Assembly: GCF_016008875.1 (NCBI RefSeq)
Contig: NZ_JADTQG010000001.1
Coordinates: 124,001-188,000 of the forward strand
Origin: Ectopseudomonas mendocina
Lineage (GTDB): Bacteria; Pseudomonadota; Gammaproteobacteria; Pseudomonadales; Pseudomonadaceae
Direction of reading: 5' to 3'
DNA length: 64,000 nucleotides
A program made the position numbers and the translations under genes. The first letter of the stretch is position 1, and every line of letters starts with the position of its first letter. The notes under the pieces are model-generated. The model saw only the letters and a list, made by a program, of their open reading frames with translations, was not told the origin of the DNA and did no database searches. This document shows positions 15,129-28,567 of this stretch, one piece after another.

Positions 15129-16562
15129 TTAAGCAGTCTTTTCCGTTGCGCTTTGGCGGGCCTGTTCGATCAAGGGCTTTGGTAAAGGGAAGTACAGCGT
15201 AAAAACTGTGGTCTGATCTGCGATGCTGCTCACGCCCACGTGGCCATGGTGCAGGCTCATGATCGAACGCACGATGGCCAGGCCCAGCCCGGTGCCGCCA
15301 TCAGCACGTGACCGTCCACGATCCACGCGATAGAAACGCTCGAACAGTTTGGGTAGGTGCTCGGGAGGAATGCCTGCACCTGGGTTGCTCACTGCCAGGG
15401 TGGCGTTCGTCGCGTTAGTGACGAGGTCAATATCGATTTTCGAGCCTTCCGGGCTATGGCGGATGGCGTTGGATAGCAGGTTAGAGATAGCTCTCTGTAC
15501 CATCAAGCGATCGCCATTAATTGTTGCGTACCCTGATACGTTGAGTTTGATGTCCTTTTCTTCGGCCGTGAGGCTGAAAAGCTCCACTACTTTCTCTGCC
15601 TCTTCGTGCAGTGCAATTGCCTCGAAGGGGATAAGTGCTGCCGGATGGCTGACGTGGGCGAGAAACAGCATGTCCGATACGATCCGTGTGACCCGGCCGA
15701 GCTCCTCAGTGCAGTTCTCCAGCACCAGTTTGTATTCCTCTGGCGGGCGTTCCCGTGAGAGCGTCACCTGCGCTTTACCGATCAGATTGGTGATGGGGGA
15801 GCGTAATTCATGTGCCAGGTCGTCAGAGAATTGCGAAAGCTGTTGTACGCCACCGTCCAGGCGATGAAGCATGAAGTTGATGCTGTTAGCCAATTCGCGA
15901 AGCTCCTGCGGTAGGTTATCCAGTGGCAGGCGATGGCTCAGATCCTGGGTCGAGACGAGTTCTGCAACCTTGCGGAACTGATTCAGGGAGCTCAGGCCGC
16001 GATGAGCGATCCACCAGGCTCCGGCCGCGATCAGAGCCAGTACGAAGGGCAGGGCAATCAAGGTGGATTCGACATAGGCATGTAGCAGTGCTTGGTCAGC
16101 GGAGCGCTCCAGTGTAAGGACGGCGCGTATTCGTGATCCGTCCTTACGCAGAATAAGCTGCGAGGCGGTCAAGAGCTGCTTGTCCTGCGCATCTCGCCAA
16201 TGTTCGAAGGCGATGGTCTCGCTGGCGTTTTCTATAAAGGAAGGTAGGGCCTCCTGTGTCTGGCCCACGCTCATGATTTCCTTGGGATACGAGCTGTCGT
16301 CATAAAGAGCGAGCGAGAGGCTGTCGTGGCCTTTGATCAAATCTCTGATGTTGTGGGCCTGGTCACCGACTTCCGGGCGAGTGTTGATTTCTCTCATGCC
16401 ATGGCGGATTTGCTGAAGCTTGTCCTCGAGGCTTTGCTCTGCAATGTAGTCGAGCTGCCGGCTTAGCGAGAAATAAGCCAGCGCACTCAGCAGTGCAACC
16501 AGTATCAGGCCCAGTATTGCGACCGACAGGCTGAGTTGGCTTGAGAGTCTGGCAGGCCTCAT
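15129..16562 (-). CDS. czcS: Heavy-metal sensor histidine kinase CzcS-like
   Basis: A 477-residue membrane kinase. An N-terminal helix (about residues 10-32) and a second helix (about 168-190) enclose a periplasmic sensor region of some 135 residues. Then follow HAMP ([20 protein letters not shown]), the phospho-acceptor region [14 protein letters not shown], the N box ([17 protein letters not shown]) and G boxes ([14 protein letters not shown]). It belongs to the CusS/CopS/CzcS group. Its start codon overlaps the czcR stop (ATGA), so the pair is co-translated. It should sense periplasmic Zn/Cd/Co and phosphorylate CzcR. The metal specificity is inferred from the adjacent czcCBA genes. Confidence 0.88.
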   Translation of the reverse strand: MRPARLSSQLSLSVAILGLILVALLSALAYFSLSRQLDYIAEQSLEDKLQQIRHGMREINTRPEVGDQAHNIRDLIKGHDSLSLALYDDSSYPKEIMSVGQTQEALPSFIENASETIAFEHWRDAQDKQLLTASQLILRKDGSRIRAVLTLERSADQALLHAYVESTLIALPFVLALIAAGAWWIAHRGLSSLNQFRKVAELVSTQDLSHRLPLDNLPQELRELANSINFMLHRLDGGVQQLSQFSDDLAHELRSPITNLIGKAQVTLSRERPPEEYKLVLENCTEELGRVTRIVSDMLFLAHVSHPAALIPFEAIALHEEAEKVVELFSLTAEEKDIKLNVSGYATINGDRLMVQRAISNLLSNAIRHSPEGSKIDIDLVTNATNATLAVSNPGAGIPPEHLPKLFERFYRVDRGRSRADGGTGLGLAIVRSIMSLHHGHVGVSSIADQTTVFTLYFPLPKPLIEQARQSATEKTA

Positions 16563-17233
16563 TGACGAGCCTCCAGTACATAGCCGACGCCGCGCAAGGT
16601 GTGGATCAGTTTGTTCTCGAAAGGGTCGTCGATCTTGGCGCGCAAGCGGCGGATGGAAACTTCGACGACGTTGGTATCACAGTCGAAGTTCATGTCCCAG
16701 ACCAGCGAGATGATCTGGGTGCGCGAGAGTACTTCGCCGCTGCGTCGCATCAGCAGGTGCAGCAGAGCGAACTCCTTGGTGGTCAGATCGATTCGTTGGC
16801 CGTTGCGATAGGCGCGGTGGCGGGCTGGATCCAGCTCAAGGTCGTCGACCTTGAGCACGTCTGGCGCGCTGACCTGTTCACCTCTTCGTAGCAGCGAGCG
16901 AACTCTGGCCAGAAGCTCGGGGAACTCGAATGGCTTCACCAGATAGTCGTCGGCACCGGAGTCGAAGCCTTTGAGCTTGTCGGCCAGGCGCCCGCGTGCC
17001 GTCAGCATCATCACAGGGGTGCGACTATTACGGCGAATGCTGGCCAGTACGCCCCAGCCATCGATCTCTGGTAAGTCGACATCAAGGATGATCAATTCGT
17101 AGGACGCCTGGGCCGCCATGTGCAAGCCGTCGACACCATTGGTGGCAATATCGACGACATAGCCGCTCTCGGTAAGTCCCTGGTGGAGATATTCGGCAGT
17201 TTTAAGCTCGTCCTCAACAATCAGGATTCGCAT
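16559..17233 (-). CDS. czcR: Response regulator CzcR-like (OmpR family)
   Basis: A 224-residue OmpR/PhoB-type regulator. The receiver domain has the acidic pair (VEDE), the phosphorylated Asp in [13 protein letters not shown], the Thr/Ala switch (MMLTARG) and the Lys in DYLVKPFEF. The winged helix has [20 protein letters not shown] and [13 protein letters not shown]. It should activate czcCBA; in P. aeruginosa CzcR also represses oprD, which is notable because OprD-type genes lie close by here. Its promoter carries a MerR-type operator, so its own expression appears to be metal controlled. Confidence 0.9.
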   Translation of the reverse strand: MRILIVEDELKTAEYLHQGLTESGYVVDIATNGVDGLHMAAQASYELIILDVDLPEIDGWGVLASIRRNSRTPVMMLTARGRLADKLKGFDSGADDYLVKPFEFPELLARVRSLLRRGEQVSAPDVLKVDDLELDPARHRAYRNGQRIDLTTKEFALLHLLMRRSGEVLSRTQIISLVWDMNFDCDTNVVEVSIRRLRAKIDDPFENKLIHTLRGVGYVLEARQ

Positions 17234-17630
17234 GTAGTAGTTGACCTTGGTGGGGGAGAGAAATTTTTATCGAGTCGCGATGATTGTTGGACTTGGGGGC
17301 GATCGGCATTTGCGTGGCGGATGATGATCCCTGTAGTAACTACAGGGTCAAGCGGGAGCCCCCTGATTTAGAGGGCTACAGCCCCGTCCGTGTACGCCGG
17401 CGGTTGCTTTTATGATGCTTTTTATATGTCCAGTTGTAACTTTATGACTCGAATGATTGTTGCATTCGCGGCATGTTAATACAGCGTTATATGGCGTGGT
17501 TGGGCATTACGTATTTGTAATTTTGCAGTCACCTCGACGATAGGTGAGGCTCCCTAAATTCTGCACCGAATAAAGTTTTCGGAGGTTTCATGCATGTCTC
17601 CGAATTTATCCAGGTGTGGAGGAAAAGCCC
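17234..17630. other. Divergent czcR/czcC regulatory region
   Basis: These 397 bases separate the minus-strand czcRS from the plus-strand czcCBA. They contain the MerR-type promoter for czcR (17321-17351). The half nearer czcC is AT-rich with two TTGTAA words (about 17432 and 17515) that could be part of CzcR sites. No gene is visible. Confidence 0.5.
17321..17351 (-). promoter_or_regulatory. MerR/CadR-type operator-promoter reading into czcR
   Basis: On the minus strand, a -35 TTGACC (17351-17346) and a -10-like CATCAT (17326-17321) are 19 bp apart. The spacer region holds the perfect dyad CCCTGTAG-TTA-CTACAGGG (17347-17329), almost identical to known CadR/PbrR/ZntR operators. The czcR start lies about 90 bases downstream. 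This is the layout of a promoter activated by a metal-bound MerR-family protein. Confidence 0.85.
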
Positions 17631-18881
17631 TTGTCGAGGCGTTATTCGAGAATTGCTGAGGCACTTTGCCTCGCTGTTGCCTGCTCATTCATCGTGAGCC
17701 AGGCCGTGGCATCAACGCCGATCACCCTGGGCGACGCATGGGGGCAAGCATTGCAGACCAACCCGTCGTTGATGGCGGGTGATCGCAATGTCGGCATCGC
17801 AGAAGGTGAGCGTCGCCAAGCCGGTGTGATTCCCAATCCGGAGTTGTCTTGGGAGGTTGAGGACACCCGCAGTGCTACGAGAACCACGACGGTACAGATC
17901 AGCCAGCCTATCGAGCTGGGCGGCAAGCGCGGCGCCCGTATAGAAATGGCCGAACGCGGTATCGACAGTGCTGCGATCGGTCAGGAGCAACTGCGCAATG
18001 AGCTGCGTGCCGAGGTGGTAGGGGCTTTCCAAGGAGCCTTGTTGGCGAAGATGCGCCAAGAGTTGGCTGAGCAGTCACAGCGCCTGAGCGAGCGCGGCGT
18101 GGCGGTCGTCGATGCGCGCGTCAAGGCGGGCAAGGCCTCTGCCCTGGAGGCATCGCGCGCCCGGCTGCAGTACGAAGAGGTTCGACTTGAGGCCGCACGG
18201 GCTCAAGATCAGTACATCAACGCCATGAATCAGTTGCTGGCCTTGATTGGGGGGGCATCCGCCAGTGGTGAGCCTAGCCTCAGTGGCGATGTTACCGATA
18301 TGCCCGCAATACCCTCCGAAGTCGCACTTCTGAGCCGCCTGGACAAAGTCCCGCAGATGCGTCTTGCCAGGGTCGAGATCGACCGGCAGGAGGCCGGAAT
18401 CGCCGTTGAGAAAAGCCGGCGGATTCCCGATCTGACGGTCAGCCTCGGCAGTCAATACAGCAGTGAGGATCGTGAGCGCGTCAACCTTGTTGGTTTGTCC
18501 ATGCCTCTGCCTCTGTTCGATCGCAACCAGGGCAATGTTCTGGCTGCCTCGCGGCGGGCTGATCAGGCGCGCGACTTGCGAAATGCTGCCGAGTTACGCC
18601 TACGCAGTGAGGTGCAGCAGGCCTATCAGCAGTGGCGAACGGCGCAGGGAGCAATTAGCGGCTTCGAAGGTGACTTGCTCGCGTCCGCGGACTCCGCGTT
18701 GGAAAACACGACGCGTGGATTCCAGATGGGCAAGTTCGGTTTTATCGATGTGCTCGATGCCCAGCGCACATTGATCGACGTTCGCTCCCGTTACCTGCAG
18801 GCACTCGGCGAAGCACTCGATGCCTGGGTTCGCCTTGAACGCATCTACGGCGATCTGTCTGCCCAAGCGGATAGCTACTGA
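17631..18881 (+). CDS. czcC: CzcC-like outer membrane factor
   Basis: A TolC-type outer membrane channel of about 416 residues with a signal peptide (ending SQAVA) and the paired helical repeats of the family (PIELGGKRGARIEMAERGID; GLSMPLPLFDRNQGNVLAAS). It forms the outer part of a tripartite RND pump with CzcA and CzcB and expels Co/Zn/Cd from the periplasm. The start is uncertain: a TTG at 17631 has GGAGG eight bases upstream, and an in-frame GTG at 17616 would add five residues. I prefer the TTG. It is first in the operon, with czcB 57 bases downstream. Confidence 0.88.
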   Translation: MSRRYSRIAEALCLAVACSFIVSQAVASTPITLGDAWGQALQTNPSLMAGDRNVGIAEGERRQAGVIPNPELSWEVEDTRSATRTTTVQISQPIELGGKRGARIEMAERGIDSAAIGQEQLRNELRAEVVGAFQGALLAKMRQELAEQSQRLSERGVAVVDARVKAGKASALEASRARLQYEEVRLEAARAQDQYINAMNQLLALIGGASASGEPSLSGDVTDMPAIPSEVALLSRLDKVPQMRLARVEIDRQEAGIAVEKSRRIPDLTVSLGSQYSSEDRERVNLVGLSMPLPLFDRNQGNVLAASRRADQARDLRNAAELRLRSEVQQAYQQWRTAQGAISGFEGDLLASADSALENTTRGFQMGKFGFIDVLDAQRTLIDVRSRYLQALGEALDAWVRLERIYGDLSAQADSY

Positions 18882-18938
18882 TTTCCTGTCACGACGATCG
18901 GCGTGATGCCGGTTACTGATCATCTTTTGGGGTTGTTC

Positions 18939-23373
<4,435 letters not shown>

Positions 23374-23556
23374 GAGCGAGTATATCGCGGCGCTGGTGCG
23401 GAATTATTACGAACCGGCGAAGTGGCAATGGCTCAATGGGTTGGTAACGGATGGCGCGTAAGGCCTAGTTACCCGGCCCATTTCTCAACAGAGTCTGTCG
23501 AAAGCAGCCATTTGAAGAGTGATGGCTTCGATACTGTAATCGCAAAAAATAAAAGT
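23374..23556. other. Junction segment after czcA with a gene-tail remnant
   Basis: Directly after czcA one frame (about 23374-23461) reads SEYIAALVRNYYEPAKWQWL and a few more residues before a stop. It looks like the end of a protein but has no start. I do not recognise it; it may be a scar of the join between the czc cargo and the element module. Confidence 0.3.
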
Positions 23557-23582
23557 GATCCCGCGCCGATTGGCGCGGGATC
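23557..23582 (-). terminator. Intrinsic terminator of the minus-strand secreted-protein gene
   Basis: A perfect 11-bp stem (GATCCCGCGCC / GGCGCGGGATC) with a 4-base loop; on the minus strand it is followed by ACTTTTATTTTTTG. It could also stop read-through from czcA. Confidence 0.85.
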
Positions 23583-23602
23583 TGAGCTGATACTAGTGTC
23601 GC

Positions 23603-24232
23603 TTACTGAAGCGGTAGGCCGCATTCTTCGCGAATCTGAAGCTCTAGATAGTAGTCTTCGTTCGGCACGCCGAATCTGCGTTCGAGCTCATCCAGCGCAT
23701 CTTCATAGCAGGCTTCCTTTCCATAGTTCTTCGGGCGTGGCTTCGAGCTACCGAACGGGGCTTGATTTTTCTTGGGGCCGACATCGTTGCGATAGGCCAC
23801 GGTATTGCCTTGAGCGTCATAGTCCAGATACCAGCCATTTTCGATTAGGTAATTCCCCTGGCGTCCCTGTCCAAGCAGCGCACCGGGAGTGTATCCGTCG
23901 ACCTCATTTTGAAGGGCGCATCCATGTTCTCCACACTCCATGGTTAAAGTCCCTGCGGTGTGTTTTACAAAGCGCTCCCCTGTTTCCCGGTTGATGAATG
24001 CCATCTGCTTTTGGCTGGGCGTGTTCTTGCCCGCCGGCCGACAGTCGTAGACGGTGCGGGTCGGCAAGGAGCCATCGGCCCTTCTCAGGCCCAGAGTCGG
24101 GATCTCCATCTTGGTGTCACAGGACATAACGTTCATGGCGGGCGTGTAATCGAAGTACTCCACTTGTTCTGCGAAGGTAGGGAGGCTGCTGATCAGCCCC
24201 AGAGCTATGAGCGACTTCCTGAATATGGTCAT
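23603..24232 (-). CDS. Hypothetical secreted protein
   Basis: A 209-residue protein with a signal peptide (MTIFRKSLIALGLISSLPTFA) and at least six Cys residues in the mature part (MSCD, VYDC, LTMECGEHGC, EACYED, EECGL), suggesting disulfides in the periplasm. The C-terminal region (DALDELERRFGVPNEDYYLE) is acidic and helical. I do not recognise the family. The ATG has AGGAG upstream and a strong terminator follows. It is separate from the transfer-type genes usually found in conjugative elements, so a role in conjugation is not supported by context. Confidence 0.7.
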   Translation of the reverse strand: MTIFRKSLIALGLISSLPTFAEQVEYFDYTPAMNVMSCDTKMEIPTLGLRRADGSLPTRTVYDCRPAGKNTPSQKQMAFINRETGERFVKHTAGTLTMECGEHGCALQNEVDGYTPGALLGQGRQGNYLIENGWYLDYDAQGNTVAYRNDVGPKKNQAPFGSSKPRPKNYGKEACYEDALDELERRFGVPNEDYYLELQIREECGLPLQ

Positions 24233-24326
24233 GAGGACTCCTTTTCATTTATTTGGCCCATGTAGGTAGAAGCTGCATGGAGGCCATGTGGCGTAGGTGA
24301 TTGCTGAAGAGAAAGGTGAGGGAGGG

Positions 24327-24671
24327 TTACTTCTTCTTTTTCTTGTAGCGAACGACGATCCGGTTGTAGGTCGGATACTTCTCGATCACGTAGTCAGGGC
24401 TGAGTGTCAGCAGGTTGTGCATGGCAATGCCGGTGGCCGTGAGCAATCCCAAGGCACCCGTAACACCCCCCGCGAAACTGCCTGCTGCCAAGCCAATGCG
24501 ACCGGCTGTGTAAACGCGGCAGGTCAGCCCAGTGACCTCAATCTTGTTTTCGACCAGGCGAACGGCTTCGAGCAATTTGCCGCTGAGGCCTACGACCTCG
24601 AAGGACTCCTTGCGGCTGATGAGTTGAGGAAGTTTGGCGGTGGCCAGGTCATCAAAAGTGAGTTGCGTCAT
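24327..24671 (-). CDS. Hypothetical small protein with Gly-rich hydrophobic segment
   Basis: A 114-residue protein. Residues about 58-86 form a Gly/Ala-rich hydrophobic stretch (AAGSFAGGVTGALGLLTATG) that could insert into a membrane, and the C-terminus is very basic (VRYKKKKK). I start at the ATG at 24671 with GGGAG upstream; the longer frame overlaps the XRE gene. No family is recognised. It is divergent from an XRE regulator only 80 bases away, which suggests regulated expression; a toxin, immunity or phage-interference role would be speculation. Confidence 0.6.
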   Translation of the reverse strand: MTQLTFDDLATAKLPQLISRKESFEVVGLSGKLLEAVRLVENKIEVTGLTCRVYTAGRIGLAAGSFAGGVTGALGLLTATGIAMHNLLTLSPDYVIEKYPTYNRIVVRYKKKKK

Positions 24672-24751
24672 TTCAGTACTCCCTGTGCGATCAAAGAAAT
24701 GGGTCGTAAATGCCGTGGTCGTTTTAGCAGCATAACGAAACGATTCGCGGC

Positions 24752-24997
24752 ATGCCAAGAATCTCCGCGACTCAAGATCAAGACCAAAGCCTGATACGTC
24801 TGGGAAAGGCTGTGCGTGCCCGTAGAGCGCAGCAGGCCTTCTCCCAAGAAGCGCTTGCTGATGCGGCTGGGATTGACCGTTCGCATATGGGGAAAATTGA
24901 GCGGGGAGAGCGCAACGTGACATTTCTGAACATTGCGCGGATTGCTCATGCTCTGGGCTGCAAACCTTCGGATTTACTTCTGGATGCAGACCTCTAG
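24752..24997 (+). CDS. XRE-family (Cro/CI-like) regulator
   Basis: An 81-residue single-domain helix-turn-helix protein: LIRLGKAVRARRAQQAFSQE, ALADAAGIDRSHMGKIERGE, RNVTFLNIARIAHALGCKPS. This is a complete HTH_3 domain with no extra domain, the usual size for regulators of mobile elements and toxin-antitoxin loci. It is divergent from the small Gly-rich protein gene and convergent with the recombination module. It probably binds the 80-base region between the divergent genes. Confidence 0.85.
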   Translation: MPRISATQDQDQSLIRLGKAVRARRAQQAFSQEALADAAGIDRSHMGKIERGERNVTFLNIARIAHALGCKPSDLLLDADL

Positions 24998-25017
24998 GTA
25001 AGGGCTATCGCCCGTGG

Positions 25018-25914
25018 TTAGGCGGACGGTTCGAGCTGTTGGGATTGGGCTTCGAGCTTCTCGGCGAGTGTTTGGGTGTGAACGGTGCTGTCGGGTTTCG
25101 ACGCGGTGGGCTGACCCTCCGGAAAGAACTCTTCAGCAATGGCGCTGCTGTCCTCGCCGTCGTCCTCGAAGATGCCGTTACCCAGACCGACACGCGCAGT
25201 GGCATCCAGCGCGACCTGATCAAAGCCCGCTGCCTGACGCGTCTCATCCAGCTCCCGCGCAGTGAGCAACGCTTGCTCCACGGTCATGCCGCCGCGCAGC
25301 GTCAGATCGACGTAGAAGATCGGCGTGCCGTGGCTCTGCCGGGTGGATTTGCCACGTAAACGCAGCTCCAGCGGCAGGCACGCCAGGCGATCACCTGATA
25401 TGGCCCGGAAGTACTGCAAACGGGCGATTAGCGTGCGGATGCTGTTGAAACCGGTGGTGCGAAACACGAAGCTGCCCAGGGCATCCTCATCGCCGATCAC
25501 TACGTTCATGCGCCCGTAGGGCTTGCAGGCATTGCCCTTGGCCAGGGGGCAGGCATCGGGCGAGGGGCAGGGCAGCGATTGAACGCCGTCCTTGCTGATG
25601 CGCTTGCAGGTCTCACCGTTGCCGACACATACCGGTCGACCGTTCTGCCGATCAAACAGGGTGTAATTAGCGCGGAAATTCAGCTCCGGTTCGTTGAACA
25701 ACAAGCGCACAGGAATGCTACGCAGCTTGTCGTCCTTACCCTGACGAAGCTCGTCATTGAGCGGATGCAGAAGCCAGCCGTCCTTGCCCTGCACCTGAGA
25801 GGTGATGGTGAATTGGTCGTCTTTCTCCGGCAGGCGCTTGCCGTTTTTCTCGACGACCTTTCCGATGGAAATACGCCCGAGCACGGGCGGGGTAATTGCC
25901 AGACCTTTAAGCAT
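25018..25914 (-). CDS. Recombination directionality factor-like protein
   Basis: A 298-residue protein resembling the Gp3-like recombination directionality factor / 'hydrolase or metal-binding' family of Pseudomonas islands: LKGLAITPPVLGRISIGKVV at the N-terminus and a four-Cys zinc-like cluster (VGNGETCKRI, LPCPSPDACPLAKGNACKPYG). In serine-integrase phages the related Gp3 switches integration to excision. Here the integrase is a tyrosine recombinase, so the biochemical role may differ. The start is the ATG at 25914, preceded by AAGGAG. The YqaJ gene lies upstream on the same strand. Confidence 0.65.
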   Translation of the reverse strand: MLKGLAITPPVLGRISIGKVVEKNGKRLPEKDDQFTITSQVQGKDGWLLHPLNDELRQGKDDKLRSIPVRLLFNEPELNFRANYTLFDRQNGRPVCVGNGETCKRISKDGVQSLPCPSPDACPLAKGNACKPYGRMNVVIGDEDALGSFVFRTTGFNSIRTLIARLQYFRAISGDRLACLPLELRLRGKSTRQSHGTPIFYVDLTLRGGMTVEQALLTARELDETRQAAGFDQVALDATARVGLGNGIFEDDGEDSSAIAEEFFPEGQPTASKPDSTVHTQTLAEKLEAQSQQLEPSA

Positions 25915-26003
25915 GATGGCGCTCCTTGAAAGCAAAAAAGGCCAGCCACACAGCGTGAGCTGCATGGACTGGCCAAGGGGAGGGATTGAATGGAAGAGGG
26001 TGA

Positions 26004-27008
26004 TCAGCCGATCAGAAAGCGCCGGCTACCTTCTTTGAGCTTTGGATAGCGGGCCTGCAGGTAAGGCTTTTCCTGGAGCAGGCGCTCGACATCGAGCACG
26101 GTGCTGTCCTTGGCTTTACGCCAGCTCACGTAGCCGCTGGAGAACTCGGCGCGGGTGGATTCACCCATGGCCTGCTGTAGCATTTGCTTGAGCTCGGCCT
26201 CGCGTTTCTCCTTCTCGGAGATCGACTGACGTACAGCCTTCAACTCCAAGAAGGCAGCCGCCAGACCGGCATTACCACTGAGATCGACGATCTGGCCGTT
26301 GTCCTGCGGATACAGGCAACGCAGCGCCAGTTCCGCCGAGGCACTGCCATCGGCAGGTGGGGGAGTATCCGTTTCAACGTACTGCCAGAAACGGCGCTCC
26401 AACTCGATCAGGCGAGCAATCATCTGCTCATCCCGCTCGATGCGATGGATCTCCAGCGTCTGACCACCGAGCAACACCGCCACATCGGCCGCCTGCTTGC
26501 CGGTGACGGCGAGCTGGTGCATCACCTGCAACTGCACATATTCGGGGACGCCTTCTTTCCAGAGGCGTGCCCCGTTTATGCCGGCTGTCTTGCATTCGAG
26601 GATCTGTACCTCGTCTGTACCAATCACCTCGCGATCAATGTTGGCCAACATCCAAGGCAACTCCGGATTGGGATGCTGCAGCACGGCGTTGATGCGACGT
26701 ACCTTGTGCGTCGTGCGCTTGCTGTAATGCCAGGCCACGATGGGTTCCAGCACGTTACCCCAGTAGGCCGGGCTTTCTTCATCGTGCGGGTCGGTCTTCG
26801 GCAGTTTGCTGTCGCGGCCAGTTTTCTCCAGCCACAGCTCCAATTGAGATTTGTAGGGATTGAGGCCGACCGCCGCGGCTGCATCCGAACTGCCGATGCC
26901 TTGCTTGCGGATCTGCAGCCAGTCCTCGCGCGGCAGCTCCTTGGTGCTGACCAGGCGCAGGGCAGGGCGCTTCTTGCTGGTGCTGCCATTCAATGACGTT
27001 GCTTTCAT
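26004..27008 (-). CDS. YqaJ-family viral recombinase/exonuclease
   Basis: A 334-residue protein with the lambda-exonuclease fold of the YqaJ family: a helix with KQGIGSSDAAAAVGLNPY, the acid LEPIVAWHY, the catalytic Asp in WMLANIDREV and the ExK motif in VQILECKTAG. A C-terminal helical part (KEKREAELKQMLQQAMGEST) and SSGYVSWRKAKD are typical. It should chew 5' ends of double-stranded DNA and serve phage-type recombination. A GTG at 27017 is also possible; I chose the ATG at 27008, which has GAGG upstream. No obvious single-strand annealing partner is adjacent. Confidence 0.85.
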   Translation of the reverse strand: MKATSLNGSTSKKRPALRLVSTKELPREDWLQIRKQGIGSSDAAAAVGLNPYKSQLELWLEKTGRDSKLPKTDPHDEESPAYWGNVLEPIVAWHYSKRTTHKVRRINAVLQHPNPELPWMLANIDREVIGTDEVQILECKTAGINGARLWKEGVPEYVQLQVMHQLAVTGKQAADVAVLLGGQTLEIHRIERDEQMIARLIELERRFWQYVETDTPPPADGSASAELALRCLYPQDNGQIVDLSGNAGLAAAFLELKAVRQSISEKEKREAELKQMLQQAMGESTRAEFSSGYVSWRKAKDSTVLDVERLLQEKPYLQARYPKLKEGSRRFLIG

Positions 27009-27094
27009 GGTGTTCACCTCGCGGACACAAAAACGCCCGATCAGCGCTGAACTGACCGGGCGTTATGGAGTGGATGAAATGGAAAAAGGGAATG

Positions 27095-28063
27095 TCAGGC
27101 GACCATTTGCAGGGCCGCATCCAGAGCGCGTTGCTTGACCTGTGCACCTTGGCCAAACCAGGCCGAGTCGAGGCGGTACTCGGTGCTGCGAGCACGACGC
27201 TCGTGATCGACGTACTCGGTAACCGCATTGAGCAGGCCCCATGCAGTGCCACGTGCTGATTCCAGATCCGAGCCACGCCCGCGCCCTTCGTAGAGCTCTT
27301 GTACGCGGCGCAGGGCGCGCTCGTTGGGCAACTGCTCGGGCAGTTGTCCGGTCGGGCTGACTTCGCACAGCACGTTCATGAAGTAGCCCAAGGCCTCATG
27401 CCACTGCACTTTGCGCTCAGCCAGTGCGCGCATGCGGTACATGAAGTCGTCCCATTGCGAGACGGCGATGCCGAGCTGTTTCTTCACCACCTTCGGATCG
27501 AAGCGGGTGTTGTGCGGCACCTTGATCGCACGGCTGGTGCCGTCCAGGGCCACCGTCAGGGTGTTGTTGCACACCACGCGCACGGTGGTCGGTGTCGCCG
27601 TGGTGGCCAGGGTGCCGTCACAGGAGGTGGCCAACAGCAGGTAGCCGTTCACCTGGTCGCTGCCCTTGATTGAAGCGCCTTGTCCGGTACGCGCCAGAGC
27701 CCAGAATTTGCGACCGCCCTTGAGCACGCCTGCCGTCTCTAGCTCATAGCCGGAGACCTCGGTCAGATCGCGATAGAACTCCAGCACCTCGCGCGGCTGC
27801 ACGGTGTGATAGCGGTTGGAGACAACCGACAGCGGGGCCTTGGTATCGGAGCGGAAGAGCACCTTTTGCTCTGGAAAGGAATGGATCGCGCCCAGATGAC
27901 CGACAGCATCCGATTTGAAATGCACCGGCGACTCTTGGATTTGCCAGTCCATACCGGCTTCACGCTGCCAGACCTCGATAGGTTGCTTGCGAGGCAGGTT
28001 GTTGCCCAGGCCATGCCAGGGAGTGGCGCCGACGTAAGCCATTTGTTCGATTTGATGAGCCAT
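27095..28063 (-). CDS. DUF932 (YfjQ/YubP-like) element protein
   Basis: A 322-residue protein of the DUF932 family, common on plasmids, phages and islands: MAYVGATPWHGLGNNL at the start, SNRYHTVQPREVLEFYRDL, ARTGQGASIKGSDQVNGYLL, VRVVCNNTL and TRFDPKV. The family is proposed to take part in DNA metabolism of mobile elements but has no firm biochemical role. The ATG at 28063 follows AAGGAA. Together with YqaJ and the directionality-like factor it forms a minus-strand block with short gaps. Confidence 0.85.
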   Translation of the reverse strand: MAHQIEQMAYVGATPWHGLGNNLPRKQPIEVWQREAGMDWQIQESPVHFKSDAVGHLGAIHSFPEQKVLFRSDTKAPLSVVSNRYHTVQPREVLEFYRDLTEVSGYELETAGVLKGGRKFWALARTGQGASIKGSDQVNGYLLLATSCDGTLATTATPTTVRVVCNNTLTVALDGTSRAIKVPHNTRFDPKVVKKQLGIAVSQWDDFMYRMRALAERKVQWHEALGYFMNVLCEVSPTGQLPEQLPNERALRRVQELYEGRGRGSDLESARGTAWGLLNAVTEYVDHERRARSTEYRLDSAWFGQGAQVKQRALDAALQMVA

Positions 28064-28155
28064 GATGAATTTCCTTTGAGCAATAGCCGGCATAAAGCGC
28101 TGCGCATGGCGCAGCACCGGCATTTAGAGATGAATGAGAGAGAAGGGCGGACGGA

Positions 28156-28482
28156 TCAGACCGGCTGATTGAAGCGGTGACCGCAGCTCAGACAGAGGTT
28201 ATGGGCCAGCACATGACGGTCGAGTTTTTCACCAAGCTGAGCGCCCATCGCACAGCCGCCAGCGGCGCCAACTAGGCCGCTGAGAATGGCTGATGACAGG
28301 GCGTTGAGATTGACGTTGCGAGGTTTGGCAACATCGCTACTGGCAATAGCGGGGCCATTGAGCAGGATGGTGCCGGCACCACGCAGCGCACCACCGAGCA
28401 TGCCGATGAAGGCAGCAATCCGCATGGCGGTGAGGTGCGTGGATACCTGAGGAGAACCGCAGCTCGGGCAGTGCAATGACAT
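28156..28482 (-). CDS. Hypothetical protein with split zinc ribbon and glycine-zipper segment
   Basis: A 108-residue protein. A CPSCGSPQ motif at residues 5-12 and a CLSCGHRF motif at the C-terminus could form one zinc ribbon. Between them lies a Gly/Ala-rich hydrophobic region (IGMLGGALRGAGTILLNG; ILSGLVGAAGGCAMGAQLG) like glycine-zipper membrane segments. I know of no function. It starts at the ATG at 28482 with GGAG upstream and is the first gene of the minus-strand block, divergent from the three-gene ATPase operon. Confidence 0.65.
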   Translation of the reverse strand: MSLHCPSCGSPQVSTHLTAMRIAAFIGMLGGALRGAGTILLNGPAIASSDVAKPRNVNLNALSSAILSGLVGAAGGCAMGAQLGEKLDRHVLAHNLCLSCGHRFNQPV

Positions 28483-28567
28483 GGTTGAAGACTCCATAGG
28501 TGGGGATGTCATTGCGGTGATGTGTGACTGAGATTTTTTCGAATCGAATTACCGGTTTTCTGCGGCA

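Noticed and set aside
23422..23994. Plus-strand open frame of 190 codons
   Set aside because: It overlaps the minus-strand secreted protein gene, which has a signal peptide, ribosome site and terminator.
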